From the NCBI GenBank assembly GCA_029227035.1, contig JAQXZD010000075.1, positions 1 through 32,532 of the forward strand: a stretch of DNA of 32,532 bases, in the 5' to 3' direction. This document shows, piece by piece, positions 21,562-29,741 of this stretch (positions are counted from its first letter, which is position 1; every line of letters begins with the position of its first letter). Origin of the DNA: Lachnospiraceae bacterium. GTDB taxonomy: Bacteria > Bacillota > Clostridia > Lachnospirales > Lachnospiraceae. Position numbers and translations under genes: made by a program. A model generated the notes under the pieces. That model was not told the origin of the DNA and made no database searches. It was given only the letters and a program-made list of their open reading frames with translations.

Positions 21562-23640
21562 ATGATAAAATTTGGAAAAGGAGTTGTTAAACTAAGGATT
21601 TCGATTCTGATTCTGGCATTCCTGTTGTTGATTCCTTCGGGAATCGGGTATGTCAACACCAGAGTCAACTATGATATCCTTTCTTATCTTCCGGGGGAGA
21701 TTGAGACCATGAAGGGACAGGATCTTCTGCTGGATGAGTTCGGGACGGGGGCGTTTTCCTTCGTCGTTGTAGAGGGCATGGAAGATAAGGATGTTGAGAA
21801 AGTTGCAGACCAGATTAAAGATATTAAGCATGTAAAGAGCGTTATCTGGTATGGATCAGTCGCAGATTTCAGCATACCAAAAGAGGCGCTTCCGGATGAT
21901 GTCTACGAATTTTTCAACAATAAGGAAGCTGACAGTCAGCTCATGGCAGTGCTTTATGACGATGCAATGTCAGCAGATGGCACAATGGAGGCTGTGGAGC
22001 AGATGAATCAGCTTATGGAAGACAAATGCTTTGTCAGTGGAATGACATCTGTCAACAATGATATTAAAAAGGTGTCAGAGAATGAGGCAGTGATTTATGT
22101 GCTGATTGCAGTAGTTCTTTCACTGATTGTTTTGTCATTGACGATGGATTCCGTAGTGGTTCCGTTCCTGTTTCTTTTAAGTATTGGAATGGCAATTGTT
22201 TACAATCTTGGTTCCAACGTATTTTTGGGACAGATTTCATTTGTGACGAAAGCACTTGCGGCGGTATTACAGCTTGGAGTTACGATGGATTACTCCATCT
22301 TCCTGTGGCATAGTTACGAGGAACAACAGGAACGGTTCAACGGAGATAAAGAACGTGCGATGGCGCATGCAATCTCTAATACCATTACTTCCGTTGTGGG
22401 AAGTTCCATTACAACGGTTGCCGGATTCCTGGCACTGTGCTTTATGAGTTTTACACTGGGCAGAGATTTGGGAATTGTCATGGCAAAGGGAGTTGTCTTT
22501 GGTGTAATTGGCTGTGTAACGATTCTCCCGTCGCTGATACTGGTATTTGACAAAGCGGTGGAAAAGACAAAGCATCGTGTGATTCTGCCGGATGCCGGAA
22601 AAATTGCCGGATGGGTAACCAGACATTCCGCAGTATTTCTTGTAGTCTTCCTTATCGTTTTGGTTCCGGCAATTTACGGATATACCCATACGGATGTGTA
22701 TTATGATTTGACGGGAACGCTTCCGGATACTTTTGCAAGTAAGGTGGCAAATGACAAACTGACGGAACAGTATCATATGGGTGCCACCCACATGATTCTC
22801 ACGAAAAGCTCCCTGTCCGAAAAGGACAGCATGAACATGATAGACGAGATTAAGAAGCTGGATGGCGTGAAGCTGGCAGTCTCTCTGGATTCGGTGCTGG
22901 GACCGAACATCCCGCAGGAGATGGTACCGGAAAATATCAAGGATATTTTCATAAGCGGAGATTATCAGATGATGTTAGTATCTTCCGAATATGCAACCGC
23001 TTCGGATGAAGTCAACAAACAGTGTGACGAGATTAACAAGATTATCAAGAAGTATGACGATTCGGCAATGCTGATCGGAGAAGCTCCCTGCACCAAGGAT
23101 TTGATTGAGATTACCGATAAGGATTTCAAGAGAGTCAGCGCAGTATCCATAGGAGTCATCTTCCTGATTATTGCATTGGTATTTAAGTCCATTTCGCTTC
23201 CAATCATTTTGGTGGCAGTTATTGAATTTGCGATATTCATCAACATGGGAATTCCGGCATATACGGGAACGGTGCTTCCGTTTATTGCATCCATTGTAAT
23301 CGGAACGATTCAGCTTGGTGCCACCGTTGATTATGCAATCCTTATGACGAATAAGTACAAGAAGAACCGCTATAACGGAATGGAGAAGAAAGAAGCAATT
23401 ACAGATGCACTTGGCAAATCCACACAGTCGGTTATCGTCAGTGCCTTAAGCTTCTTCGCGGCAACCTTCGGTGTTGGTATGTATTCCAACATTGATATGA
23501 TCAGTTCCCTTTGTATCCTGATGGCAAGAGGTGCGATTGTCAGCATGTTTGTGGTTGTCTTTATTCTTCCGTCAATGTTTATGATATTTGACAGGATTAT
23601 ATGTGCATCAAGTGCAGGTTTCAAAGTTAAGAATAAATAG
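21562..23640 (+). CDS. MMPL/RND-family membrane transporter
   Basis: 692 residues from ATG 21562 (GGTGAGG just upstream); ATG 21550 would add four residues and cannot be excluded. The protein has the RND duplication. Each half has one N-terminal membrane helix, a large extracytoplasmic domain and a five-helix bundle. The paired TM4-type motifs GVTMDYSIFLWHSYEEQ and GATVDYAILMTNKYKKNR carry the acidic residues for proton coupling. MMPL proteins export lipids or hydrophobic compounds. It is followed after 13 bases by a YhgE-like coiled-coil protein and later a MntP-like protein, before one terminator, so these three look like one unit. Confidence 0.92.
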   Translation: MIKFGKGVVKLRISILILAFLLLIPSGIGYVNTRVNYDILSYLPGEIETMKGQDLLLDEFGTGAFSFVVVEGMEDKDVEKVADQIKDIKHVKSVIWYGSVADFSIPKEALPDDVYEFFNNKEADSQLMAVLYDDAMSADGTMEAVEQMNQLMEDKCFVSGMTSVNNDIKKVSENEAVIYVLIAVVLSLIVLSLTMDSVVVPFLFLLSIGMAIVYNLGSNVFLGQISFVTKALAAVLQLGVTMDYSIFLWHSYEEQQERFNGDKERAMAHAISNTITSVVGSSITTVAGFLALCFMSFTLGRDLGIVMAKGVVFGVIGCVTILPSLILVFDKAVEKTKHRVILPDAGKIAGWVTRHSAVFLVVFLIVLVPAIYGYTHTDVYYDLTGTLPDTFASKVANDKLTEQYHMGATHMILTKSSLSEKDSMNMIDEIKKLDGVKLAVSLDSVLGPNIPQEMVPENIKDIFISGDYQMMLVSSEYATASDEVNKQCDEINKIIKKYDDSAMLIGEAPCTKDLIEITDKDFKRVSAVSIGVIFLIIALVFKSISLPIILVAVIEFAIFINMGIPAYTGTVLPFIASIVIGTIQLGATVDYAILMTNKYKKNRYNGMEKKEAITDALGKSTQSVIVSALSFFAATFGVGMYSNIDMISSLCILMARGAIVSMFVVVFILPSMFMIFDRIICASSAGFKVKNK

Positions 23641-23653
23641 GAGGACAGATAAT

Positions 23654-25795
23654 ATGAAATTACCGGTATTAAAGAAAAAATTCAAAAATAGATATGTGAT
23701 TCGGATTACAGCAGGAATTCTGACAGTGGCATTGCTGGGCAGCAGTATGACGGCAGTGGCAGTACAGGCAGACCAGAAAGAGGAGACCAGTGTACAGCAG
23801 GAGAGTAAGGAAGAGGATGAGGAACTGTCAGATCTGATATCCATCGAGACCTCCGATAAGGAAATCGGAAAAGAGGAGAGCGTATATCTTCTTGCCGATG
23901 CAAACGGTACGGTTCATGATACCATTGTAAGTGATCACCTGATTAACGACGGCGGGGCAAAAACCATAGAGGACAGATCCACGCTGAGTGATATTGAAAA
24001 TGTCAAGGGCGAGGAAGAATATAAGCAGGATGGCGAGAAACTGACCTGGCAGGCAGACGGCAACGATATTTATTATCAGGGCACCTCAAAGGAGGAGGCA
24101 CCTGTTACGCAGAAGGTCACCTATTATCTGGATGATAAGGAGATTACACCGGAAGAACTGGCAGGAAAATCCGGAAAAGTCAGAATTCATTTTACCTATA
24201 CCAATAATTCTTCTTACACCGAGACGGTAAACGGAGAAAAGCAGGAAGTCAAGATACCGTTTGCAGCAATGACGGCAATGGTGCTGGATGACAGCTTCAC
24301 AAATGTCGAGGTAAACAACGGCAAGATTCAGAGCAACGGGGACAGTAATATTGTAATCGGTTATGCGCTTCCGGGAATCAAGGAAAGTCTGGAAATCGAG
24401 GATTCTGATTTTGAAGAGGAATTAAATCTTCCGGAGGACTTTGAGGTTACGGCAGATGTTGAAAATTTTGAACTGGATACCGCAATGACAATGGTTGTCA
24501 ATGCAGGAAGCATGGTTTCCATGAAGACGGGAGACAGTTCTTCTCTGGATGATATGATTAACGATTTGGTTGATGCAACGGGAAAGCTGAAAGACGGTTC
24601 CGCGGATCTGGCAGAAGGCATGGATACCCTTCAGAAAAACCTTGCAGATTATGCCAGCGGAATGAGTGAACTTTATTCCAAGAGCGGAGATCTCGGGGAT
24701 GGTGTCAATACCCTGAATCAGAGTGCGGCTTCTGTGAACAAGGGAATTCAGGCTCTGGATCGCGGTCTTAAGGCGAAGATGACCGAGGAAGAAAAAGCTG
24801 CGGCAGAAAAGCAGGCAAGTGAAGCTGTCGCACAGGAATTCAAGAACGGAAAAACCAAAGAGGTTGCAGACCAGATTTATGCTTCCCTGCGGTATACCAA
24901 ATCGGAGGATGGAAGTGTTGCAGACGGAGGCTTATACAGTTCCCTGTATGACGGCGCGTACAGTACAAATGCCGCAACAACCGTTTACAATGAAGTGGTA
25001 AGACAGGTGCTTCTGGCAGCGGCAGGACAGTCGGCAGACAGCAAGGTAACCGCGGATCAGGCAGCAGAGCAGATTAAGGCAGCTTATGCGAAGGGTGCAC
25101 AGGCAAAGGATCAGACCGCAACCGTTATGTATGCGGTAACAGACGGAATGTCCAGTGCCCAGCTTGCCGAGCTTCTCTATGCAAAGTCCGGAGCAAAGGA
25201 TACCTTATTCACAAAGACACAGAGTACCATCAAGGAGCAACTGAGCGCCGGAAGAAACAATGCACAGATTAGCAGTGCAGTGGAAACCAGTTTACAGACA
25301 ATCGCAACACAGCTTGCCGGGGCATGTCAGAGTGCAGCAGCTTCTGCAGCGGGGCAGGCAGCAGTCAGCGGTGCAGAAAGCGCAAAGGCTGAAGTGGCAA
25401 AGCAGATAGAGGCAGTACAGGAGAACGGATACAGTCTGGTCAGCGGAACAGCAGCTCTCAGTAAGGGAACGCAGATGCTGGCAGATCAGGTACCGGCACT
25501 TACCGATGGAATTACGGCATTGAATGATGCAACCGGAAAAATTGTGGATGGTGTGGATGCGCTGGATGATGGTTCCCATGATTTGAAGGATGGAATGGTT
25601 GAGTTTGATGAGCAGGGAATCTCCAAGATTGTGAATAGTTACAACGGAGATATCAAGCCTCTTACCGACCGCCTGCAGGCAATGCTGGATGCGGGAGAAG
25701 AGTATCAGACTTTTACAGCTACGGCAGACGGTGTGAACGGAAGTGTAAAATTTATTTATAAGCTTGACTCCATTAAGACTGCTGACGTAAAATAA
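23654..25795 (+). CDS. Large exported coiled-coil protein, YhgE/Pip-like, partner of the MMPL transporter
   Basis: 713 residues from ATG 23654 (AGGAGG 9 bases upstream). The frame is open to 23588, but that is inside the MMPL gene. A single N-terminal hydrophobic helix (about 14-36: VIRITAGILTVALLGSSMTA) acts as signal peptide or anchor. After ~300 residues of beta-rich sequence come helical repeats of the YhgE/Pip kind (LKDGSADLAEGMDTLQKNLA, LGDGVNTLNQSAASVNKGIQ, later ALNDATGKIVDGVDALDDGS). A 200-residue Ala/Gln/Lys-rich insert lies between them. Unlike YhgE there is no C-terminal membrane bundle. It probably works outside the membrane with the transporter. Confidence 0.85.
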   Translation: MKLPVLKKKFKNRYVIRITAGILTVALLGSSMTAVAVQADQKEETSVQQESKEEDEELSDLISIETSDKEIGKEESVYLLADANGTVHDTIVSDHLINDGGAKTIEDRSTLSDIENVKGEEEYKQDGEKLTWQADGNDIYYQGTSKEEAPVTQKVTYYLDDKEITPEELAGKSGKVRIHFTYTNNSSYTETVNGEKQEVKIPFAAMTAMVLDDSFTNVEVNNGKIQSNGDSNIVIGYALPGIKESLEIEDSDFEEELNLPEDFEVTADVENFELDTAMTMVVNAGSMVSMKTGDSSSLDDMINDLVDATGKLKDGSADLAEGMDTLQKNLADYASGMSELYSKSGDLGDGVNTLNQSAASVNKGIQALDRGLKAKMTEEEKAAAEKQASEAVAQEFKNGKTKEVADQIYASLRYTKSEDGSVADGGLYSSLYDGAYSTNAATTVYNEVVRQVLLAAAGQSADSKVTADQAAEQIKAAYAKGAQAKDQTATVMYAVTDGMSSAQLAELLYAKSGAKDTLFTKTQSTIKEQLSAGRNNAQISSAVETSLQTIATQLAGACQSAAASAAGQAAVSGAESAKAEVAKQIEAVQENGYSLVSGTAALSKGTQMLADQVPALTDGITALNDATGKIVDGVDALDDGSHDLKDGMVEFDEQGISKIVNSYNGDIKPLTDRLQAMLDAGEEYQTFTATADGVNGSVKFIYKLDSIKTADVK

Positions 25796-25825
25796 AGAAG
25801 TAGTTACAGGTGGAGGAACAGGCGG

Positions 25826-26410
25826 ATGAACTGGATTGAAAATTTACTTATTGTGGCAGGCTTATCGCTGGATATTTTTGCCGCGATGGAGTGTCAGGGA
25901 TCTTTGGTAGCAAAAGTAAATAAAAAACAGTTATCCTGTATTTGTGTGCTTGTTGCAATCGGGCAGGTGGTGGGATTGTTTTTAGGACATTTCCTTTCAA
26001 GCCTTTATTGCAGAAAAAATCCGGCGACCAATGAGCAGTTGCTGGGAGAGATTGTCTCCATGCTTATCTTTATAGGGCTTGGTGCCAGATTGCTGGTAAA
26101 AGCAATCCGGAATGAGCAGATCGAGGAGCGTCTGGAAAACAATCTTGATATGCGGCGTTTTGTCCGGATGACTTGCGGAACCGCCATTTATACGGTATTG
26201 GCAGGGATTGCGTTTGGCTTTTTGGAGACCAATATTGCAATTATCCTGATTATGGCAGTCATTGTCACGGTTGCGTTTGTAATCGGAGGTATGTATATAG
26301 GATATCGTTGCGGATTTAATTCAAAGACCATTGTGTATGGGATTGGAACGGCGCTTTTGTGGATTGCGGGAGTGGATGTTCTGATTCGGAAGATATTGTG
26401 TGGTTCATGA
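25826..26410 (+). CDS. MntP-like (putative manganese efflux) membrane protein
   Basis: 194 residues, six membrane segments in two halves, as in the MntP/YtaF family. The acidic membrane residues are kept in GLSLDIFAAMECQG, and the second half has GTAIYTVLAGIAFGFL and GIGTALLWIAGVDVLIRK. MntP exports Mn2+ in E. coli. This copy is divergent (the DAF(A/S) motif reads DIFAAM) and lies 30 bases after the YhgE-like gene, so its role may be tied to the exporter operon instead. GGTGGAGG precedes the start. The hairpin at 26425-26459 ends the operon. Confidence 0.8.
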   Translation: MNWIENLLIVAGLSLDIFAAMECQGSLVAKVNKKQLSCICVLVAIGQVVGLFLGHFLSSLYCRKNPATNEQLLGEIVSMLIFIGLGARLLVKAIRNEQIEERLENNLDMRRFVRMTCGTAIYTVLAGIAFGFLETNIAIILIMAVIVTVAFVIGGMYIGYRCGFNSKTIVYGIGTALLWIAGVDVLIRKILCGS

Positions 26411-26424
26411 CAAATACAGGAAAG

Positions 26425-26459
26425 AAAGCCGGCCGCGGCATTTTGCGGCTGGCTTTTTT
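26425..26459 (+). terminator. Terminator of the MMPL operon
   Basis: AAAGCCGGCCGC (26425-26436) pairs with GCGGCTGGCTTT (26445-26456), one G-U pair, loop of eight, T-run to 26459. It is GC-rich and strong. Confidence 0.93.
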
Positions 26460-26502
26460 GGTTGTCTATCACTTTTTTACATAGATTGGAAAGCAGGTAC
26501 AT

Positions 26503-27228
26503 ATGATAGAGAAGGGCAGAATATCGGATTATACGGTAATTGATTTGGAGATGACGGGACTGGCGCCCAAAACGGACAAGGTTATCGAAATCGGTGCAGT
26601 AAAGGTTCGGAACGGACAGATTACGGAAACGTATGGCACGCTGGTCAGACCGGGACGGCCAATTCCGGCACAGGTGACGGAACTGACCGGTATTACGGAC
26701 GCGATAGCGGCAGAAGGAGAAGAGGAAGATACGGCAATGCAGAGCCTGCTTGCGTTTATTGCAGGGGATGTAATTGTGGGGCATAATGTCACATTTGATT
26801 ACAGCTTTGTCAAGCAATGGGCGGTCAACAAGAGGATTCCTCTGGAACTGTATGCTTGTGATACGCTTCGTCTGGCACGGCTGTTGCTTCCCGGGGAACA
26901 ATCCAAAAAGCTGGAGGCTTTGTGCGAATACTTTCATATAGAAAGAGAGAATGCGCACCGGGCATTGGATGATGCCGTTGAAACGCAAAAAGTATTTGAA
27001 CATCTGAAAGAGCTGGCAGAGGGTAAAAAAGAACTCCTGACACCGAGGCTTCTGACTTACAAAGCGAAGCGTCAAACCCCGGCGACGGAGCATCAGAAAG
27101 AAAGACTGAGGGAATTGCTGGAACAGTATCAACTGAAAGACGATATCTGCTGGGAGACACTTACCAGAAGTGAGGCATCCCGTCTGCAGGATAAAATCAG
27201 GTCAGATAAGGCTTTAATCTCTCGGTAA
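26503..27228 (+). CDS. DEDDh 3'-5' exonuclease (DnaQ/PolC-epsilon type)
   Basis: 241 residues. Catalytic set: D14 and E16 in VIDLEMTGL, D99 in HNVTFDYSFV, H152 and D157 in HRALDDAVE, so all five DEDDh residues are present. This is the stand-alone relative of the DNA polymerase III proofreading domain. The last ~60 residues (KERLRELLEQYQLKDDICWE and TLTRSEASRLQDKI) form a separate helical tail resembling a SAP-like or DUF3072-like helix-extended-helix. No ribosome site stronger than AAAGCAGG is seen. The last 32 bases overlap the convergent gene on the minus strand. Confidence 0.92.
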   Translation: MIEKGRISDYTVIDLEMTGLAPKTDKVIEIGAVKVRNGQITETYGTLVRPGRPIPAQVTELTGITDAIAAEGEEEDTAMQSLLAFIAGDVIVGHNVTFDYSFVKQWAVNKRIPLELYACDTLRLARLLLPGEQSKKLEALCEYFHIERENAHRALDDAVETQKVFEHLKELAEGKKELLTPRLLTYKAKRQTPATEHQKERLRELLEQYQLKDDICWETLTRSEASRLQDKIRSDKALISR

Positions 27229-27787
27229 TCAGTTTCCCCGGGAGAGGTTGTAAACCCTCTGCGGTTGCCTGCAGGTCCCGGATTTTTTCAGTATCTCCTG
27301 TCTGCTTATAAATCTCTGCAAGCTGGACATAAATCGTGCTTTTTTCGCTCTTATAGGAGATGGCAAGCTCTAAAAGAGCGCGAGCATCGTCTGTCTGTCC
27401 GGCGGCGGACAATTCCTCGGCATAGGTGGACACAGCGTTTTCAAAACTGGAAAAATTGTCATCATAGCTGCTCAGCTCATCCAGATTGGCAGCTCCGTAT
27501 TCTAACTTTAAATCGGTATTTGTCTGACCGCTCAGGTTAAGCATACGGCAGGATGCAAGGTTCACCAGTGTATTTTCGGCATCTGTATGAAGGTTTTGTG
27601 GTATTTTTTCCAATGGTATGGTAAGATAATTAAGATTGTCGAGGTTTTTCCGCCTCGTAAAATTAGCTTTGGCTTCACGTTCCCAGAAGTTGTCTTCAAG
27701 TTCCTGCTGGGAGTGATTATTCCTGCGGATGGCAATCTGCAGAACCAATATAAATATAAGAGTAATTCCAATAGTAATTAAGAACAT
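27197..27787 (-). CDS. Membrane-anchored protein with TPR-like C-terminus, unknown function
   Basis: 196 residues from ATG 27787 (GAAAGGAG 6 bases upstream on the minus strand). One N-terminal membrane helix (MFLITIGITLIFILVLQIAI) is followed by a charged cytoplasmic or exposed region. The C-terminal ~75 residues (ENAVSTYAEELSAAGQTDDA then RALLELAISYKSEKSTIYVQ and LAEIYKQTGDTEKIRDL) have the spacing of two TPR motifs. No named family is recognised. The 3' end overlaps the exonuclease gene by 32 bases. A promoter lies at 27816-27844. Confidence 0.82.
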   Translation of the reverse strand: MFLITIGITLIFILVLQIAIRRNNHSQQELEDNFWEREAKANFTRRKNLDNLNYLTIPLEKIPQNLHTDAENTLVNLASCRMLNLSGQTNTDLKLEYGAANLDELSSYDDNFSSFENAVSTYAEELSAAGQTDDARALLELAISYKSEKSTIYVQLAEIYKQTGDTEKIRDLQATAEGLQPLPGKLITERLKPYLT

Positions 27788-27815
27788 AAAGACTCCTTTC
27801 AAAGTGTTTTGTTCT

Positions 27816-27844
27816 ATTATAACGCATTTTCAGAAAGAGGTGAA
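27816..27844 (-). promoter_or_regulatory. Promoter of the membrane-anchored TPR-like gene
   Basis: On the minus strand: TTCACC (27844-27839), 17-base spacer, TATAAT (27821-27816). Confidence 0.55.
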
Positions 27845-27848
27845 TACC

Positions 27849-27959
27849 ATGTATAATTTTAATTCTTCCAAGCGGAAAAAGAGAATCATTGCAATTACGG
27901 CAATCGTTCTGATTGCGGCAATGGTGGTTACAACTTTAGTGTCTGCACTTGCTTTTTAA
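27849..27959 (+). CDS. 36-residue single-pass membrane peptide
   Basis: Starts at ATG 27849 with AAAGAGGTG 7-8 bases upstream and encodes MYNFNSSKRKKR, then a hydrophobic helix IIAITAIVLIAAMVVTTLVS and ALAF. The basic stretch before the helix predicts an N-in orientation or a signal-like anchor. Peptides with this layout recur beside envelope genes in Lachnospiraceae, as I recall, but have no assigned function. It sits between the divergent TPR-like gene and the VanW-type gene, which has its own promoter. Confidence 0.78.
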   Translation: MYNFNSSKRKKRIIAITAIVLIAAMVVTTLVSALAF

Positions 27960-27989
27960 GAAATCGTGGAAATTGCCATGAACTTAGGC

Positions 27990-28017
27990 TTGAAAAAGTG
28001 AGGGTTTGTGTTACAAT
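27990..28017 (+). promoter_or_regulatory. Promoter of the VanW-domain gene
   Basis: TTGAAA (27990-27995), 16-base spacer, TACAAT (28012-28017). Confidence 0.7.
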
Positions 28018-28056
28018 ATGTAGTCAGACGAAGAGATGGGAAGATAAGGATTGAAT

Positions 28057-29682
28057 ATGAGAAAATTTAGCAGACTTGGAATTTTGTGTGCGGCGGTGCT
28101 TGCCGCAGTTATCGGATTACAGAAGGTGGAACCTGTTAAGGCCGAGGAAGAGACAAAGATTGTTGACGGTGTGTATATCGGAAATGTCAATGTGAGCGGT
28201 CTCACGGAATCACAGGCACAGTCAGCCGTGGACGAATATGTGGCAGGCCTTATGAATACGACATTTACCCTGAAGGGAGAGACCGGTTCGATTGAGATGA
28301 CAGCCGAAGATATGGGAGTGGCAGCGGATTCAGATGCAGCAGTGCAGGAAGCGCTGGGAGTCGGTCATGCAGGAAGCCTTGTGAACCGTTATAAGGCTCT
28401 TCAGGATTTGAAGAAAGAAAAGCTGGTTCTGGATATGAACCTGAGTGTTGATAAGCAGAGCACGGCCCAGAAGCTATATGAAAATTCGGGAAGTCTGGCT
28501 GTGGGAGCAGTGGACAACAGTCTTGTCCGTGAGAACGGAGCGTTTCGTTTTGTCCCGGGACAGGAAGGTGAGGAAATCGATATTGTGAATTCCGTATACG
28601 CAATCAATGACTTTCTGGCACAGGGCTGGGATGGATCAAGCAATGAGATTGACCTTGTGACGAAGGTGGTTGAGCCTCGGGGAAGCGAGGAAGAACTGGC
28701 GCAGGTACAGGATTTGCTGGGCGCATATTCCACGAACTTTGCCTCTTCCAGTGCAGGGCGTGCCAAGAATGTGACCACTGGCTGCAGCAAGGTAAACGGA
28801 ACGATTCTTTATCCGGGAGACGAATTCGAGCTTTGCAGTACCGTGAGTCCTTTTACGCAGGAGAATGGATATGAGCTGGCAGGCGCCTATCAGAACGGTA
28901 CGACCGTAGAGTCTTTTGGCGGCGGAATCTGCCAGGTGGCAACCACATTGTACAATGCTGTGATTCGCGCGGAGCTGGATATTACCATGCGTTTCAACCA
29001 CTCCATGCAGGTGCATTATGTGCAGCCATCCATGGATGCGGCAATTGCAGGAAATTATAAGGATCTGCGTTTTAAAAACAATACAGAGTATCCGGTTTAT
29101 ATAGAAGGATATTGCAGCGGCGGAATTATTTATTTCAATGTGTTCGGAAAAGAGACACGACCGGCAAACCGGGAGATATCCTTTGAGAGCGAGACGGTTT
29201 CGACAACGCAGCCGGAGACGAAGTTTAATCTGGATGCTACGAAGGCTGCCGGATACTGGAGTCAGGATCAGTCCGCACATGAAGGCTGTGTGGCACAGTT
29301 ATGGAAGATTGTGACAGTAGATGGCAAGCAGCAGAGCAGGGAGCTGTTCAATAAGAGTAACTATCAGGCATCCCCGAAGATTATTACCATCGGAACCAAG
29401 GGTGCTTCGGAAGAAGGACTTGCGGCATTGAAAGCGGCTGTTGCAACAGGAGACGAAGCAAAAGTCAAGAGTGCGGTGGCAGGTCTGCAGAAGACGGAGG
29501 AACCGGAAGACAAGGAAGACGACAACAAGGATAAGTCCGATAAGAAAGATAAAGATTCTTCAGATAAGAAGAAGGATGACAAAAAGGATAAAGATAAAGA
29601 CAAGGACAAAAAGGATGAAAAGGAAGATGGTGGAAACAAGACACCGTCTGACGATTCGGATGACAATCAAGACACTGATTAA
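28057..29682 (+). CDS. Exported VanW-domain protein with Lys/Asp-rich tail
   Basis: 541 residues from ATG 28057 (AAGGA 7 bases upstream; TTG 28051 is an alternative). Signal peptide MRKFSRLGILCAAVLAAVIG, then a ~200-residue N-terminal region with PG_binding_4-like repeats (VDGVYIGNVNVSGLTESQAQ). The VanW domain lies at about 230-360 with FGGGICQVATTLYNAVIRAE, RFNHSMQVHYVQPSMDAAI and DLRFKNNTEYPVYIEG. The last ~60 residues are almost only Lys, Asp, Glu, Ser. VanW proteins are linked to the cell wall and glycopeptide resistance clusters, but without van genes here a general wall role is likelier. Confidence 0.92.
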   Translation: MRKFSRLGILCAAVLAAVIGLQKVEPVKAEEETKIVDGVYIGNVNVSGLTESQAQSAVDEYVAGLMNTTFTLKGETGSIEMTAEDMGVAADSDAAVQEALGVGHAGSLVNRYKALQDLKKEKLVLDMNLSVDKQSTAQKLYENSGSLAVGAVDNSLVRENGAFRFVPGQEGEEIDIVNSVYAINDFLAQGWDGSSNEIDLVTKVVEPRGSEEELAQVQDLLGAYSTNFASSSAGRAKNVTTGCSKVNGTILYPGDEFELCSTVSPFTQENGYELAGAYQNGTTVESFGGGICQVATTLYNAVIRAELDITMRFNHSMQVHYVQPSMDAAIAGNYKDLRFKNNTEYPVYIEGYCSGGIIYFNVFGKETRPANREISFESETVSTTQPETKFNLDATKAAGYWSQDQSAHEGCVAQLWKIVTVDGKQQSRELFNKSNYQASPKIITIGTKGASEEGLAALKAAVATGDEAKVKSAVAGLQKTEEPEDKEDDNKDKSDKKDKDSSDKKKDDKKDKDKDKDKKDEKEDGGNKTPSDDSDDNQDTD

Positions 29683-29687
29683 GAGTC

Positions 29688-29718
29688 AGGCTGCTTCATA
29701 TAAAATATGGGGCAGCCT
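29688..29718 (+). repeat. 14-bp perfect-pairing hairpin without a T-run
   Basis: AGGCTGCTTCATAT (29688-29701) pairs with ATATGGGGCAGCCT (29705-29718) through an AAA loop; two pairs are G-U. It is followed by TGCCGCAT rather than T-rich sequence and ends 23 bases before the next gene. It could be a processing or stability element between the VanW-type gene and the AIR-synthase-like gene. Confidence 0.65.
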
Positions 29719-29741
29719 TGCCGCATATAAATGGAGATAAG

